Below are positions 26,134 to 34,915 of a stretch of DNA of 64,000 nt, piece after piece. Position numbers and translations under genes: made by a program. The DNA comes from Sandarakinorhabdus sp. AAP62 (GTDB lineage Bacteria > Pseudomonadota > Alphaproteobacteria > Sphingomonadales > Sphingomonadaceae): the NCBI RefSeq assembly GCF_000331225.1, contig NZ_ANFY01000003.1:1-64000 (forward strand), written 5' to 3'. Every line of letters begins with the position of its first letter. Position 1 is the stretch's first letter. The notes under the pieces were generated by a model that saw only the letters and a program-made list of their open reading frames with translations, searched no databases and was not told the origin of the DNA.

Positions 26134-27270
26134 ATGCCACTCATCCTCACCGACGACCAGATCATGATCCGCGATTCGGCGGAGGGCTTCTTCAAGGATG
26201 AAGCCCCCGTGTCCCAGCACCGCGCCTTGCGCGATGCGAAGGACGCCACCGGCTTCTCCCGCGATGTGTGGGCCAAGATGGCCGAGATGGGCTTTGCCGG
26301 CGTACTGGTGCCGGAAGCCCATGGCGGGGCGGACATGGGCCATGTCGCAGCCGGCATCATCCTGGAAGCGATGGGCAAGAATCTCAGCGCCGCGCCGATG
26401 CTGTCCACCGCCGTGCTGGGCGCCACCGCGCTGAAACAGGGCACGGCCGAACAGCAGGCCAAATATCTGCCGCTGATCGCGCAAGGCGCGCATCTGCTGG
26501 CGTTGGCCGCCGATGAGGCCGCCCGCCACAAGCCCAACCATGTCGCCACCACCGCCACCCCGTCGGGCAATGGCTTCAAGCTGAATGGCGTGAAGGGCTT
26601 CGTGCTCGATGGCGCGGCCGCCGACACGCTGATCGTTGCGGCACGCACGGGCGGCGAGACCGACGACAAGGCCGGCATCACCCTGTTCCTGGTCAATCCC
26701 AAGGCCGATGGCGTCACCATCGACAAGCGTTCGATGGTCGACAGCCGGGGCGCTGCCCGCGTCACGCTCAAGGATGTGCAGGTCGATGGCGCCGACGTGC
26801 TGGGCGGCGTGGGAGAAGGCTTTGCCATCCTTGAAAAGATGCTCGATGCCGGCCGCGCCTGCCTGGCTGCCGAAATGCTTGGCGTATCCGGCACGGCCTT
26901 CAGCATGACGGTGGATTATCTGAAACAGCGCGAACAGTTCGGCCAGAAGATCGGCAGTTTCCAGGCGCTGCAGCACCGCGCCGCGCACCTGTTCTGCGAA
27001 GTCGAACTGGCGCGATCGGCCACGCTGAAGGCGCTGCAGGCACTGGATGAAGGCAACGACCGCGCGCCGATGTATGTCTCCCTCGCCAAGGCCAAGGCCG
27101 GCGAGGTGGCGATTCTCGCCAGCAACGAAGGCGTGCAGATGCACGGCGGCATCGGCATGACCGACGCGTTTGACATCGGCTTCTTCATGAAGCGCGCCCG
27201 CGCCGCGCAGGAAACCTTTGGCGACGCCGCCTTCCACAGCGACCGGATTGCGCGAACGTTGGGCTATTGA
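26134..27270 (+). CDS. Acyl-CoA dehydrogenase family protein, likely non-catalytic subunit
   Basis: A 378-residue acyl-CoA dehydrogenase-fold protein. The N-terminal helical domain, the beta domain, and the helical C-domain with YLKQREQFGQKIGSFQALQHRAAHLF and QMHGGIGMTDAFDIGFFMKRA are present. At the position of the catalytic glutamate segment (IEGGTSE in the upstream paralogue) it has no equivalent; the protein ends RIARTLGY. It probably forms a heteromer with the upstream subunit, as in FadE26/27-type pairs. Both are read from the same strand, 135 bases apart. Confidence 0.88.
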   Translation: MPLILTDDQIMIRDSAEGFFKDEAPVSQHRALRDAKDATGFSRDVWAKMAEMGFAGVLVPEAHGGADMGHVAAGIILEAMGKNLSAAPMLSTAVLGATALKQGTAEQQAKYLPLIAQGAHLLALAADEAARHKPNHVATTATPSGNGFKLNGVKGFVLDGAAADTLIVAARTGGETDDKAGITLFLVNPKADGVTIDKRSMVDSRGAARVTLKDVQVDGADVLGGVGEGFAILEKMLDAGRACLAAEMLGVSGTAFSMTVDYLKQREQFGQKIGSFQALQHRAAHLFCEVELARSATLKALQALDEGNDRAPMYVSLAKAKAGEVAILASNEGVQMHGGIGMTDAFDIGFFMKRARAAQETFGDAAFHSDRIARTLGY

Positions 27271-27278
27271 GGCTCCTT

Positions 27279-27391
27279 GCTCCCCTCCCTGAAAGGGAGG
27301 GGTTGGGGGAGGGTGTGTGGCTGATGGGCCGGCCTGAACGCTCGCTGCGCTCGCGACCCTCCCCCGGCCCCTCCCTTGCAGGGAGGGGAGC
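27279..27391. repeat. Paired GC-rich inverted repeats (BIME-like), third copy
   Basis: Hairpin one runs 27279-27315 (CTCCCCTCCCT, GAA, AGGGAGGGG, TTGGGGGAGGGTG). Hairpin two runs 27355-27391 (CCCTCCCCCGG, CCCCTCCCT, TGC, AGGGAGGGGAGC). Outer ends are exact inverses (GCTCCCCTCCCT / AGGGAGGGGAGC). It occupies half of the 225-base gap before the acyl-CoA ligase gene, the largest gap in the window. The remaining 27392-27495 hold a GGGAGA ribosome site (27483-27488) and nothing else evident. Confidence 0.8.
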
Positions 27392-27495
27392 AATGCCGCC
27401 ACGAATCCTTGCGCTTGCAACCATCGCCGGGCGTGGCATGAAGGGGATGTAACAAAACTGCGACCAGCAGCAGCAACCCCTTGGGAGAATCACGC

Positions 27496-29223
27496 ATGCA
27501 GTCCGCCCTCGACGCCGCCCTCGATCAGGTCGTCGCCGGTATCACGGCCCCCGGTGGTGCGCTCGGCGTGGGCACCGCCAATGTGCACGGCGTCACCCTG
27601 CCGGTGTTCAGCGCCGCGCCGCCGACGATGCGCGAATTCATGGCGATGTTCTTCACCGTGAACAGCGCCAAGGAGTTTCTGGTGTTCGGCGAGGAGCGCA
27701 TGACCTTCGCCGAGGTCTATGCCAGATCGCTTCACTTCGCCGCCATGCTGCAGCACCGCCACGGCATCGCCAAGGGTGACCGCGTGGGCGTCGCCATGCG
27801 CAATTATCCGGATTGGATCATCGCCTATGTCGCCTGTGCCCATATGGGCGCGGTGTGCATCCCGATGAACGCGTGGTGGACGGCCGAGGAAATGTCCTAT
27901 GGCATCGAGGACAGCGGTGCCCGCCTGGTGGTTGCCGACGAGGAACGCGCCCGCCGCCTCGCCACCCTGTCGTGCACGGCAAAGGTGATCACCGTGCGCA
28001 CCTCTGGCGAAGTCGCCAGCCAGCTTGGCTTTGCCCGCGCCGAGGATGAACTCGCCGCCAGTCCCGACACCATGTGGTATCTGCCCGAACTGCTGCCCGA
28101 AGATGATTGCACGATCATGTATACGTCGGGCTCCACCGGCGCGCCGAAGGGGGCGGTTTCGACCCACCGCGCGCAAGTGTCTTCCGCCATGAATTATCTG
28201 GTCACCGGGCTGGCGCTGCTGGAATTGTCGGCCCAGTCGGGCGCGGCACCGGCGGATCAGCAGGTGATGCTCCTGAATGTGCCGTTGTTCCACATCACCG
28301 GCCTGGTGCCGGTGCTGCTGGTCAGCTTTGCCATCGGCCGCAAGATGATCATCATGCACAAATGGGATGCCGGCGAGGCGCTGCGCCTGATCGAGAAGGA
28401 GCGCTGCACCTATTTCGTCGGCGTGCCGACCATGAGCCTTGAACTCATGCAGCACCCGGACCGCCACAAATATGATCTGTCGTCGCTGGTCGACATTGCA
28501 TCCGGCGGCGCACCGCGCCCGCCCGAACATGTCGAACGGCTGGTGAAGGAATTCGCAGGCAAGCACCCGGTGCAGGGCTATGGCCTCACCGAAACCAACG
28601 GCGTGGGTGCCGGCAACATCCGCGAGAATTACCGCAACAAGCCGGCCTCCACCGGCCGCGCGGCGCCGCCGCTGATGGAATTGCGCATCGCCGATGGGGA
28701 TGGCCCGGTGGGCGAGGCGCTGCCGGCCGGCACGGTGGGCGAAGTCTGCCTGCGATCGGTGTGCAACTGCCGCGGCTATTGGAACAAGCCCGAAGCCACC
28801 GCCGCGGCCTTCGTGGGCGATGGCTGGTTCCGCAGCGGCGATCTGGGTTACATCGATGAGGACGGCTATCTGTTCATCGTCGATCGCAAGAAGGACATCA
28901 TCATCCGTGGCGGCGAGAATATCAGCTGCCAGGAAGTCGAATCCGCCATCTATGCCCACCCGGCGGTGGCCGAAGCGAGCGTGTTCGGCCTTCCCGATGA
29001 ACGGTTGGGCGAGATTGTCGGCGCTGTCGTCTATGCCAAGCCGGGCGAGCATCTTGATCCCGATGCGCTCACCGATTTCCTGCGGGCCGGCCTTGCCGCC
29101 TACAAGATCCCGGCGAAAGTGTGGATCAGCAGCGACCAGCTGCCCAAGCTGGGATCGGCCAAGATCGACAAGGTCACGCTGAGGAAGCAGTATCGTGAAG
29201 TCTGGGCCGGAAAGGCCGCCTGA
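27496..29223 (+). CDS. Acyl-CoA synthetase (class I adenylate-forming)
   Basis: A 575-residue AMP-binding acyl-CoA ligase. A3 motif YTSGSTGAPKGAV starts at residue 209; GYGLTETNGVG, the hinge GDLGYIDEDGYLFIVDRKKDIIIRGGENIS and the catalytic Lys region GSAKIDKVTLRKQY are all present. The start is ATG 27496 with GGGAGA seven bases upstream. It follows the dehydrogenase pair and precedes the HD protein by 30 bases, so it likely supplies the CoA ester used by the dehydrogenases. Acid specificity is not known. Confidence 0.9.
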   Translation: MQSALDAALDQVVAGITAPGGALGVGTANVHGVTLPVFSAAPPTMREFMAMFFTVNSAKEFLVFGEERMTFAEVYARSLHFAAMLQHRHGIAKGDRVGVAMRNYPDWIIAYVACAHMGAVCIPMNAWWTAEEMSYGIEDSGARLVVADEERARRLATLSCTAKVITVRTSGEVASQLGFARAEDELAASPDTMWYLPELLPEDDCTIMYTSGSTGAPKGAVSTHRAQVSSAMNYLVTGLALLELSAQSGAAPADQQVMLLNVPLFHITGLVPVLLVSFAIGRKMIIMHKWDAGEALRLIEKERCTYFVGVPTMSLELMQHPDRHKYDLSSLVDIASGGAPRPPEHVERLVKEFAGKHPVQGYGLTETNGVGAGNIRENYRNKPASTGRAAPPLMELRIADGDGPVGEALPAGTVGEVCLRSVCNCRGYWNKPEATAAAFVGDGWFRSGDLGYIDEDGYLFIVDRKKDIIIRGGENISCQEVESAIYAHPAVAEASVFGLPDERLGEIVGAVVYAKPGEHLDPDALTDFLRAGLAAYKIPAKVWISSDQLPKLGSAKIDKVTLRKQYREVWAGKAA

Positions 29224-29253
29224 GTCGCCTTTGAATCTGTCGGGAGTCACAAC

Positions 29254-29799
29254 ATGTTCACCACCATGCTGGAAGGCACCAAGGACGACTGGATGCACAT
29301 CGCATCCGAGCATATGAAGCATCAGCAATCCGCCGCCGCCGATCAGATCATCGACTCATTGAAGCGGCTGGAAGCCATCGAGGTGGGTTTCGGCGCCAAC
29401 CAGCTCGTCCACAGCCTGATGACTGCCACGCTGGCCCGCCGCGACGGCGCCAACGACGAGGAAGTGGTCGCCGCACTGTGCCACGACATCGGCAAATTGT
29501 TCAGCATCCCCAATCATGGCGCCATCGCCGGCGAGATGCTGAAGCCCTATGTGGCCGACGACATCTATCACGCCATCGTCCACCACCAGGATTTCCAGGG
29601 CCGTTACTATTACGAGCACCTGGGCAAGGACCCGAACGCCCGCGAGAAATATCGCGGCGAGCCGTGGTTCGCCATGGCCGAAAAGATCGTCGACCGCTGG
29701 GACGCGCCGGCCTTTGACCCGAACTTCGACGTGGACAGCCTCGAAAGCTTTGAACCGGAAATCCGCCGCGTGTTTGCCGCGCCGAAGCGGGGCATCTAG
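29254..29799 (+). CDS. HD-domain protein, PhnZ-like diiron oxygenase candidate
   Basis: A 181-residue single HD-domain protein. Metal-ligand candidates are His53, His77-Asp78 (CHDIGKLF), His88 (NHGAIAGEML), His110/His111 (IVHHQDF), and a C-terminal Asp near AEKIVDRWDAPAF (147-150). The 24-residue step from the first His to the HD pair, the HxxxG helix after it and the C-terminal WD segment resemble PhnZ/TmpB mixed-valence diiron oxygenases rather than phosphohydrolases. It is the last gene of the acyl-CoA run, 30 bases behind the ligase. Enzyme class is an inference; HD-domain membership is firm. Confidence 0.8.
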   Translation: MFTTMLEGTKDDWMHIASEHMKHQQSAAADQIIDSLKRLEAIEVGFGANQLVHSLMTATLARRDGANDEEVVAALCHDIGKLFSIPNHGAIAGEMLKPYVADDIYHAIVHHQDFQGRYYYEHLGKDPNAREKYRGEPWFAMAEKIVDRWDAPAFDPNFDVDSLESFEPEIRRVFAAPKRGI

Positions 29800-30461
29800 C
29801 GCCCGAAGCGCACCTGCACGCTCACCGGCCCGGCCGGCACATCGGTGAGACTGCTGGCAAAGATCAGCGTCTTGCCGGGGCCAACGCTGGCGGCAGGCGG
29901 CGGGATGGTCCAGTCGCGCACGCGCATGCCGTTCACCAGCAGGCGGGCATTCAGCGGCGGCACGACGACACGGGCGGCGCTGGGGTTGTGGATGGTGCCG
30001 GTCACTTCCAGCAGGGCGCCGCCGCCGGGCAGGCGCGTCACCCGGCCTTCCAGTTTCACATCCAGCACCGTCGCGGGCGTAGCGACCTGGGCCAGCGCAT
30101 CGGCCACGCCGGGCAGAGCTTCGGGATCGATGCGGCCCACCCACAGGCCGACCGAGGCGGTGGTGAAGGCGGCCCCCAGCACCACCGCTACCAGCCATTT
30201 CAACCACAAGGCCGGCGGCCGGCGCGGTGCGGGTGGTTCGGGCTCGGGCGCCGGTTCGGGCTCCGGTTCGGGCGGGGGTGGTGGCGGCAGGCTGGCAGCG
30301 CGGGCCTCTTCCTGCACGGCGGCAACCGCCTCGTCCTCGTCAATCTCTTCGGCGGGCACCCAGCGGTGGCTGCAGGCGGCGCACTTCATGCGCGGCCGGC
30401 GCATCACCACGCCCACCGCCACCCGATATTGTGCTTTGCAATTGGGGCAGGAAACGATCAC
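29796..30461 (-). CDS. MJ0042-type zinc-ribbon membrane protein
   Basis: A 221-residue protein. An N-terminal zinc ribbon VSCPNCKAQYRV...KCAACSHRW (two CxxC pairs, about residues 5-36) is the MJ0042 finger. Then come an acidic stretch, a Pro/Glu-rich linker (PEPEPAPEPEP), one membrane helix (about 105-125) and a beta-rich outer domain with TGTIHNPSAARVVVPPL, the DUF3426-like module. This two-part layout is common in proteobacteria; function unknown. GTG 30461 is the start because the finger begins there and GGTGGGG lies upstream. It is divergent from serS and overlaps the convergent HD gene by four bases. Confidence 0.8.
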   Translation of the reverse strand: MIVSCPNCKAQYRVAVGVVMRRPRMKCAACSHRWVPAEEIDEDEAVAAVQEEARAASLPPPPPPEPEPEPAPEPEPPAPRRPPALWLKWLVAVVLGAAFTTASVGLWVGRIDPEALPGVADALAQVATPATVLDVKLEGRVTRLPGGGALLEVTGTIHNPSAARVVVPPLNARLLVNGMRVRDWTIPPPAASVGPGKTLIFASSLTDVPAGPVSVQVRFGR

Positions 30462-30542
30462 GGCCCCACCATAGGCAGGCAGGTGCGCGCATGGAAGGGG
30501 GCGCTTGCGCGCTTTGCCCAGCCAAGGCAAAGGCAGCGAACC

Positions 30543-31823
30543 ATGCATGATCTGAAAGCCCTCCGCGCTGACCCTGCCGCTTTCGCCGCCGGCCTTGCCC
30601 GCCGCGGCATCACCGATGCGGCCGATGCGCTGCTGTCGGCTGACAGCGAGCGGCGCGCTGCCGAAACCAAGGCACAGGAAGCGCTGGCCCGCCGCAATGC
30701 TGCCTCGAAAGAGATTGGCGCGGCGATGGCTGCGAAGGACAGTGGCCGCGCGGAGGCATTGAAGGCCGAAGTTGCTGGCTTGAAAGACGAGATTGCCGCC
30801 CTCGAAGATGCCGCCCGCGCCGCCAGCGAGAAGGCGGAGGCGCTGCTGGTCCGCCTGCCAAACCTGCCCGCCGCCGACGTGCCGGACGGGCTGGACGAGC
30901 ATGGCAATGTCGAGCTGATGCGCTGGGGCACGCCCCGCGATTTCGATTTTGCGCCGCTGGAGCATGACATTGTGGCGGCCCGGCTGGGCTATGATCCGGA
31001 AGCCGCCGCACGCGTGGCCGGCGCGCGCTTTGCCGTGCTGAAGGGCCCGCTGGCGCGGCTGCAGCGCGCGCTGGGCCAGTACATGATCGACACGCAGACC
31101 AGCGTGCGCGGTTATCAGGAAGTCTATGGGCCATTGCTGGTGAAGGCCGAAGCCGCCTTTGGCACCGGCCAGTTGCCGAAGATGGAAGAGGATGTCTTCA
31201 AGACAACTGACGGCCGTTACCTGATCCCCACCGCCGAAATGAGCCTGACCAACCTGGTCGCCGGCGAGATCGTCGACGCCGCGGCCCTGCCGATCCGCAT
31301 GACCGCGCTCACCCCCTGTTTCCGCAGCGAGGCCGGCAGCGCCGGGCGCGATACGCGCGGCCTCATTCGCCAGCACCAGTTTGAAAAATGCGAGCTGGTG
31401 ACGATCTGCACGCCCGAACAGGCCGAAGCCGAGCACCAGCACATGCTTGCATCGTCGGAAGCGATTCTGCAGGCGCTGGGCCTGCCTTATCGCCGGATGC
31501 TGCTGTGCGCCGGGGACATGGGCTTTTCGGCGCGCAAGACGTTTGATCTGGAAGTGTGGCTGCCCGGCCAGGGCTGCTACCGCGAGATCGCCTCGATTTC
31601 CGACTGCGGCGAATTCCAGGGCCGCCGCATGAACGCGCGCTGGAAAGTGGCGGGCGAGAAGGGCAGCCGTGGGCCGGTCAACACGCTGAACGGCTCCGGC
31701 CTTGCCGTGGGCCGCACGCTGGTGGCGGTGATCGAGAATTATCAGCAGGCCGATGGCACTGTGGTCATCCCTGACGTTCTGAAGCCCTATATGGCCGGCA
31801 TCGACCGGTTGGAGCCCCGTTGA
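30543..31823 (+). CDS. serS: Seryl-tRNA synthetase
   Basis: A 426-residue class II synthetase that charges tRNA-Ser (and tRNA-Sec where present). The N-terminal long coiled-coil arm (about 25-105, rich in Ala/Glu/Lys) binds the tRNA variable loop. Class II motif 2 FRSEAGSAGRDTRGLIRQHQFEK and motif 3 region NGSGLAVGRTLVAVIENYQ are intact. Ends at the usual GIDRLEPR. Starts at ATG 30543 (MHDLKALR), a normal SerS beginning. Its stop overlaps the surE start. Confidence 0.97.
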   Translation: MHDLKALRADPAAFAAGLARRGITDAADALLSADSERRAAETKAQEALARRNAASKEIGAAMAAKDSGRAEALKAEVAGLKDEIAALEDAARAASEKAEALLVRLPNLPAADVPDGLDEHGNVELMRWGTPRDFDFAPLEHDIVAARLGYDPEAAARVAGARFAVLKGPLARLQRALGQYMIDTQTSVRGYQEVYGPLLVKAEAAFGTGQLPKMEEDVFKTTDGRYLIPTAEMSLTNLVAGEIVDAAALPIRMTALTPCFRSEAGSAGRDTRGLIRQHQFEKCELVTICTPEQAEAEHQHMLASSEAILQALGLPYRRMLLCAGDMGFSARKTFDLEVWLPGQGCYREIASISDCGEFQGRRMNARWKVAGEKGSRGPVNTLNGSGLAVGRTLVAVIENYQQADGTVVIPDVLKPYMAGIDRLEPR

Positions 31824-32599
31824 TGCGCATACTTGTGACCAATGATGACGGTATCAACGCCCCCGGCCTGGTAGCGCTGGAAACCATCGCCGCCGAGCTT
31901 TCGGACGATGTGTGGGTCGTCGCGCCCGCCGAGGAACAATCGGGCGCCGGCCACAGCCTGACGCTGTCCCAACCAGTCCGCGTGCGCGAGGTCAGCCCGC
32001 GCCGCCATGCCGTGCGCGGCACGCCCACCGACTGCGTGATGCTGGCGCTGGGCGCGGTGATGGAAGATCGCAAGCCGGATCTGATCCTGTCCGGCGTCAA
32101 TCGCGGCGGCAATCTCGCCGAGGACGTGACCTATTCGGGCACCGTCTCGGCGGCGATGGAAGGCTGCCTTGCCGGCATCCGCTCCATCGCACTGAGCCAG
32201 GTGATGATGGATTACACGGCGGGGATGGAGGATTTTTCCTGCGCCGCTCATCATGGCGCAGCGATCATCAGCCGGGTGATCGGCACCGAGTGGCCCGATG
32301 GCGTGCTGATCAACATCAACTTCCCGCCGGTGCTGGCCGCCGACGTGAAGGGTGTGCGCGTCACCGAACAAGGCTTCCGCGATTATGGCAATATCCACCT
32401 GATCAAGCGCATCGATCCGCGCGGCTTTCCCTATTACTGGCACGGCTTTGGCAAGGAAAAGCCGGTGCCGGGGCATGAAACCGATCTGAAGGCCATGCAC
32501 GAAGCCGCCATTTCGGTGACGCCGCTGCATCTCGACATGACACATTACCAGTCGATGAGCCGGCTGAAGGCAGCGCTGGCCGATCTGGCCGAGTCCTGA
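31823..32599 (+). CDS. surE: 5'/3'-nucleotidase SurE
   Basis: A 258-residue metal-dependent nucleoside-monophosphate phosphatase linked to stationary-phase survival. RILVTNDDGINAPG at the N-terminus carries the paired Asp metal ligands; SGVNRGGNLAEDVTYSGTVSAAMEG is the second signature. It sits between serS and an NlpD-like gene, overlapping both by one to three bases (TGATG junctions). The surE-nlpD order parallels the surE-pcm-nlpD-rpoS region of gammaproteobacteria, here without pcm. Confidence 0.96.
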   Translation: MRILVTNDDGINAPGLVALETIAAELSDDVWVVAPAEEQSGAGHSLTLSQPVRVREVSPRRHAVRGTPTDCVMLALGAVMEDRKPDLILSGVNRGGNLAEDVTYSGTVSAAMEGCLAGIRSIALSQVMMDYTAGMEDFSCAAHHGAAIISRVIGTEWPDGVLININFPPVLAADVKGVRVTEQGFRDYGNIHLIKRIDPRGFPYYWHGFGKEKPVPGHETDLKAMHEAAISVTPLHLDMTHYQSMSRLKAALADLAES

Positions 32600-33528
32600 T
32601 GCGGCGGGCGGCAGAGTCCCTGGCGGCCCTTGTGCTGCTGCTGGCGCTGCCGGGCTGCATGATCGGCCGGCCGGAGCCTGCGCCCCGCCCAACGCCGCGC
32701 GTCGTCGCTCCACCCACCCGCTCCGCGACGACCCCGCCGCCCCAGCGGCAGACGCCGCCGCCCGCCCGCACCGATTGGGTGGTCCGCCGCGTGGTGCCGG
32801 CGGCGATCGTCACGCCGGAAGGCCGCTTTCATGTCGTCAAGACCGGCGAGACGGGGATCGCCATTGCCCGGGCCTATGGCCTGGCTTGGCGCGATCTGGT
32901 TGCGCTCAACAAGTTGCAGGAGCCGTTCGTGCTGCGCGCCGGCCAGCGCCTGCGGCTGACCCCGGTCGTGACGCCGTCTCCGCGCCCGGCGCCGCCGCCG
33001 CCGTCGCAAACGCTGGAACAGCGTGCCCGCGCCTTTGATATCACCATCGACGACGTGATGACCGGCGGCCAGCCTGCCGCAAATGGACCCGTGCCGCGCC
33101 GGGCTGGTGAGGAACGGCCCGCACCGCTGCCGGCCGTCACCGGCAATGCGCCGGCTTTCCGCTGGCCGCTCCCCGGCCGCATCATTTCCGGCTTTGGCCC
33201 GAAACCGGGCGGGCGCTTCAACGATGGCGTCAATCTGAAGGCCAGTCCCGGCGAAGCCGTGCGCGCCGCCGGGGATGGCGTCGTCGCCTATGCCGGCGAT
33301 GCGATTCCGGGGTTCGGCAATCTGCTGCTGGTGAAACACGCCGGCGGCTGGGTTTCTGCCTATGCCCACAATGAAGCCCTGCTGGTGGCGCGCGGCGCGC
33401 GCGTGAAGGCCGGCGAAGTGGTTGCCCGTGCTGGCCAGTCCGGCGCCGTGGCCGAACCGCAGCTGCATTTCGAACTGCGCCGCGGGCGCGCGCCGGTGGA
33501 TCCCGCCAAGGTGATCGGCGGGCGGTAG
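32599..33528 (+). CDS. NlpD-like lipoprotein with LysM and degenerate LytM (M23) domain
   Basis: A 309-residue lipoprotein. The lipobox LPGC (Cys near residue 20) ends the signal. A long Pro-rich linker follows, then a LysM peptidoglycan-binding domain at about 77-120, and a LytM/M23 fold at about 198-305. Three of the four zinc ligands of active LytM enzymes are replaced: Asn208 and Asn212 stand for the H-x3-D pair and Gln288 for the first His of HxH; His257 and His290 remain. It is thus probably not a peptidase but an amidase activator like NlpD/EnvC. It is co-translated with surE. Confidence 0.88.
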   Translation: MRRAAESLAALVLLLALPGCMIGRPEPAPRPTPRVVAPPTRSATTPPPQRQTPPPARTDWVVRRVVPAAIVTPEGRFHVVKTGETGIAIARAYGLAWRDLVALNKLQEPFVLRAGQRLRLTPVVTPSPRPAPPPPSQTLEQRARAFDITIDDVMTGGQPAANGPVPRRAGEERPAPLPAVTGNAPAFRWPLPGRIISGFGPKPGGRFNDGVNLKASPGEAVRAAGDGVVAYAGDAIPGFGNLLLVKHAGGWVSAYAHNEALLVARGARVKAGEVVARAGQSGAVAEPQLHFELRRGRAPVDPAKVIGGR

Positions 33529-33586
33529 CGGCGGCTGCCCCGATGCCCCCTTGCACTTTTCGCCTGAACAGCGCACGGCGCGCGCG

Positions 33587-34915
33587 ATGACTTTGAACCT
33601 TGATACTGCGCCGAAGGTCGGGATGGTGTCCCTGGGTTGCCCCAAGGCGCTGGTCGATTCCGAACGCATCCTCACCCAGTTGCGCGCCGATGGCTATGCG
33701 CTGTCAGGCGATTATGCCGGGGCAGATGTGGTGATCGTCAACACCTGCGGCTTTCTGGATTCCGCCAAGGCCGAAAGCCTGGATGCCATCGGCGAGGCCA
33801 TTGCCGAAAACGGCAAGGTGATCGTGACGGGCTGCATGGGCCATGAAGCCGACGCCATCCGCGCCCGCTTCCCCGATGTGCTCGCCGTGACGGGCCCGCA
33901 GCAGTATGAAGCCGTGGTCAGCGCCGTGCACGATGCCGCGCCGCCCGTGCGGTCGGCCTTCGTCGATCTGGTGCCCGATGCTGGCCTGAAGCTGACACCG
34001 CGCCATTATGCCTATGTGAAGATTTCCGAGGGCTGCAATCACACATGCGCCTTCTGCATCATCCCGTCTTTGCGCGGCCGCCTCGCCAGCCGGCCACCCG
34101 CCGCGATCCTGCGCGAGGCCGAAGCGTTGGTGAAGGCAGGGGCCAGGGAACTGCTGGTGATCAGCCAGGACACGTCAGCCTATGGCGTGGACCTTCGCCA
34201 CGCCACTTCAAGCCTCGGCGGGGTCGAGCGGCGCGCCCATATCCAGGATCTGGCCCGCGCGCTCGGCGAAACCGGTGCCTGGGTGCGGCTGCACTATGTC
34301 TATCCCTATCCGCATGTGGACGACCTGGTCCCGCTGATGGCGGAAGGGTTGGTGCTGCCCTATCTCGATATCCCGTTCCAGCACGCGTCCCCCAGGGTGC
34401 TGAAGGCCATGAAGCGTCCGGCCAACGAAGCCAAGGTGCTGGAACGCATCCAGAAATGGCGCGCCATGGTGCCCGATCTCGCCATCCGTTCCACCTTCAT
34501 CGTCGGCTTCCCCGGCGAGACCGAAGAGGACTTCCAGTATCTGCTCGATTGGCTGGAACAGGCGCAGATCGATCGCGCCGGCTGCTTCAAATATGAAGCG
34601 GTGGACGGCGCGCAGGCCAATGCGCTGCCGGGCGCGGTGCCGGAGGATGTGAAGGAAGAGCGCTGGCACCGCTTCATGGCGCTGCAATCGAAGATTTCGG
34701 AAGCGCGTCTCGCCGCCAAGATCGGCCGCACCATCGAGGTGCTGATCGACGAAGTGGATGACGAAGGCGGCGCTTCGGGCCGCAGCAAATATGACGCGCC
34801 CGAAATCGACGGCATGGTGCATCTGCGCGATTGCACCGGCGTGAAGCCGGGCGACATCGTGATGGCCCATATCGAGGATGCCGACGAGGCTGATCTGTTT
34901 GGAGTGCCGGTTTGA
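33587..34915 (+). CDS. rimO: Ribosomal protein S12 methylthiotransferase
   Basis: A 442-residue radical-SAM enzyme that adds a methylthio group to an Asp of ribosomal protein S12. The N-terminal UPF0004 cluster is present ([25 protein letters not shown]), and the radical SAM motif CNHTCAFC uses Cys150, 154 and 157. A C-terminal TRAM-like domain ends [14 protein letters not shown] 33587 gives the standard [13 protein letters not shown] start; TTG 33551 is possible but adds nothing recognisable. Its stop overlaps the TTG start of the aminopeptidase gene. Confidence 0.95.
   Translation: MTLNLDTAPKVGMVSLGCPKALVDSERILTQLRADGYALSGDYAGADVVIVNTCGFLDSAKAESLDAIGEAIAENGKVIVTGCMGHEADAIRARFPDVLAVTGPQQYEAVVSAVHDAAPPVRSAFVDLVPDAGLKLTPRHYAYVKISEGCNHTCAFCIIPSLRGRLASRPPAAILREAEALVKAGARELLVISQDTSAYGVDLRHATSSLGGVERRAHIQDLARALGETGAWVRLHYVYPYPHVDDLVPLMAEGLVLPYLDIPFQHASPRVLKAMKRPANEAKVLERIQKWRAMVPDLAIRSTFIVGFPGETEEDFQYLLDWLEQAQIDRAGCFKYEAVDGAQANALPGAVPEDVKEERWHRFMALQSKISEARLAAKIGRTIEVLIDEVDDEGGASGRSKYDAPEIDGMVHLRDCTGVKPGDIVMAHIEDADEADLFGVPV

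Noticed and set aside
24736-27420. An 894-codon open frame on the minus strand opposite the two acyl-CoA dehydrogenase genes
   Set aside because: It mirrors the codon pattern of real genes in GC-rich DNA, has low-complexity His/Ala/Gly-rich translation, no domain, and runs through the repeat elements. The plus-strand genes have clear catalytic motifs.
32599-33528. Active M23 endopeptidase
   Set aside because: Three of four zinc ligand positions are replaced, so catalytic activity is unlikely.
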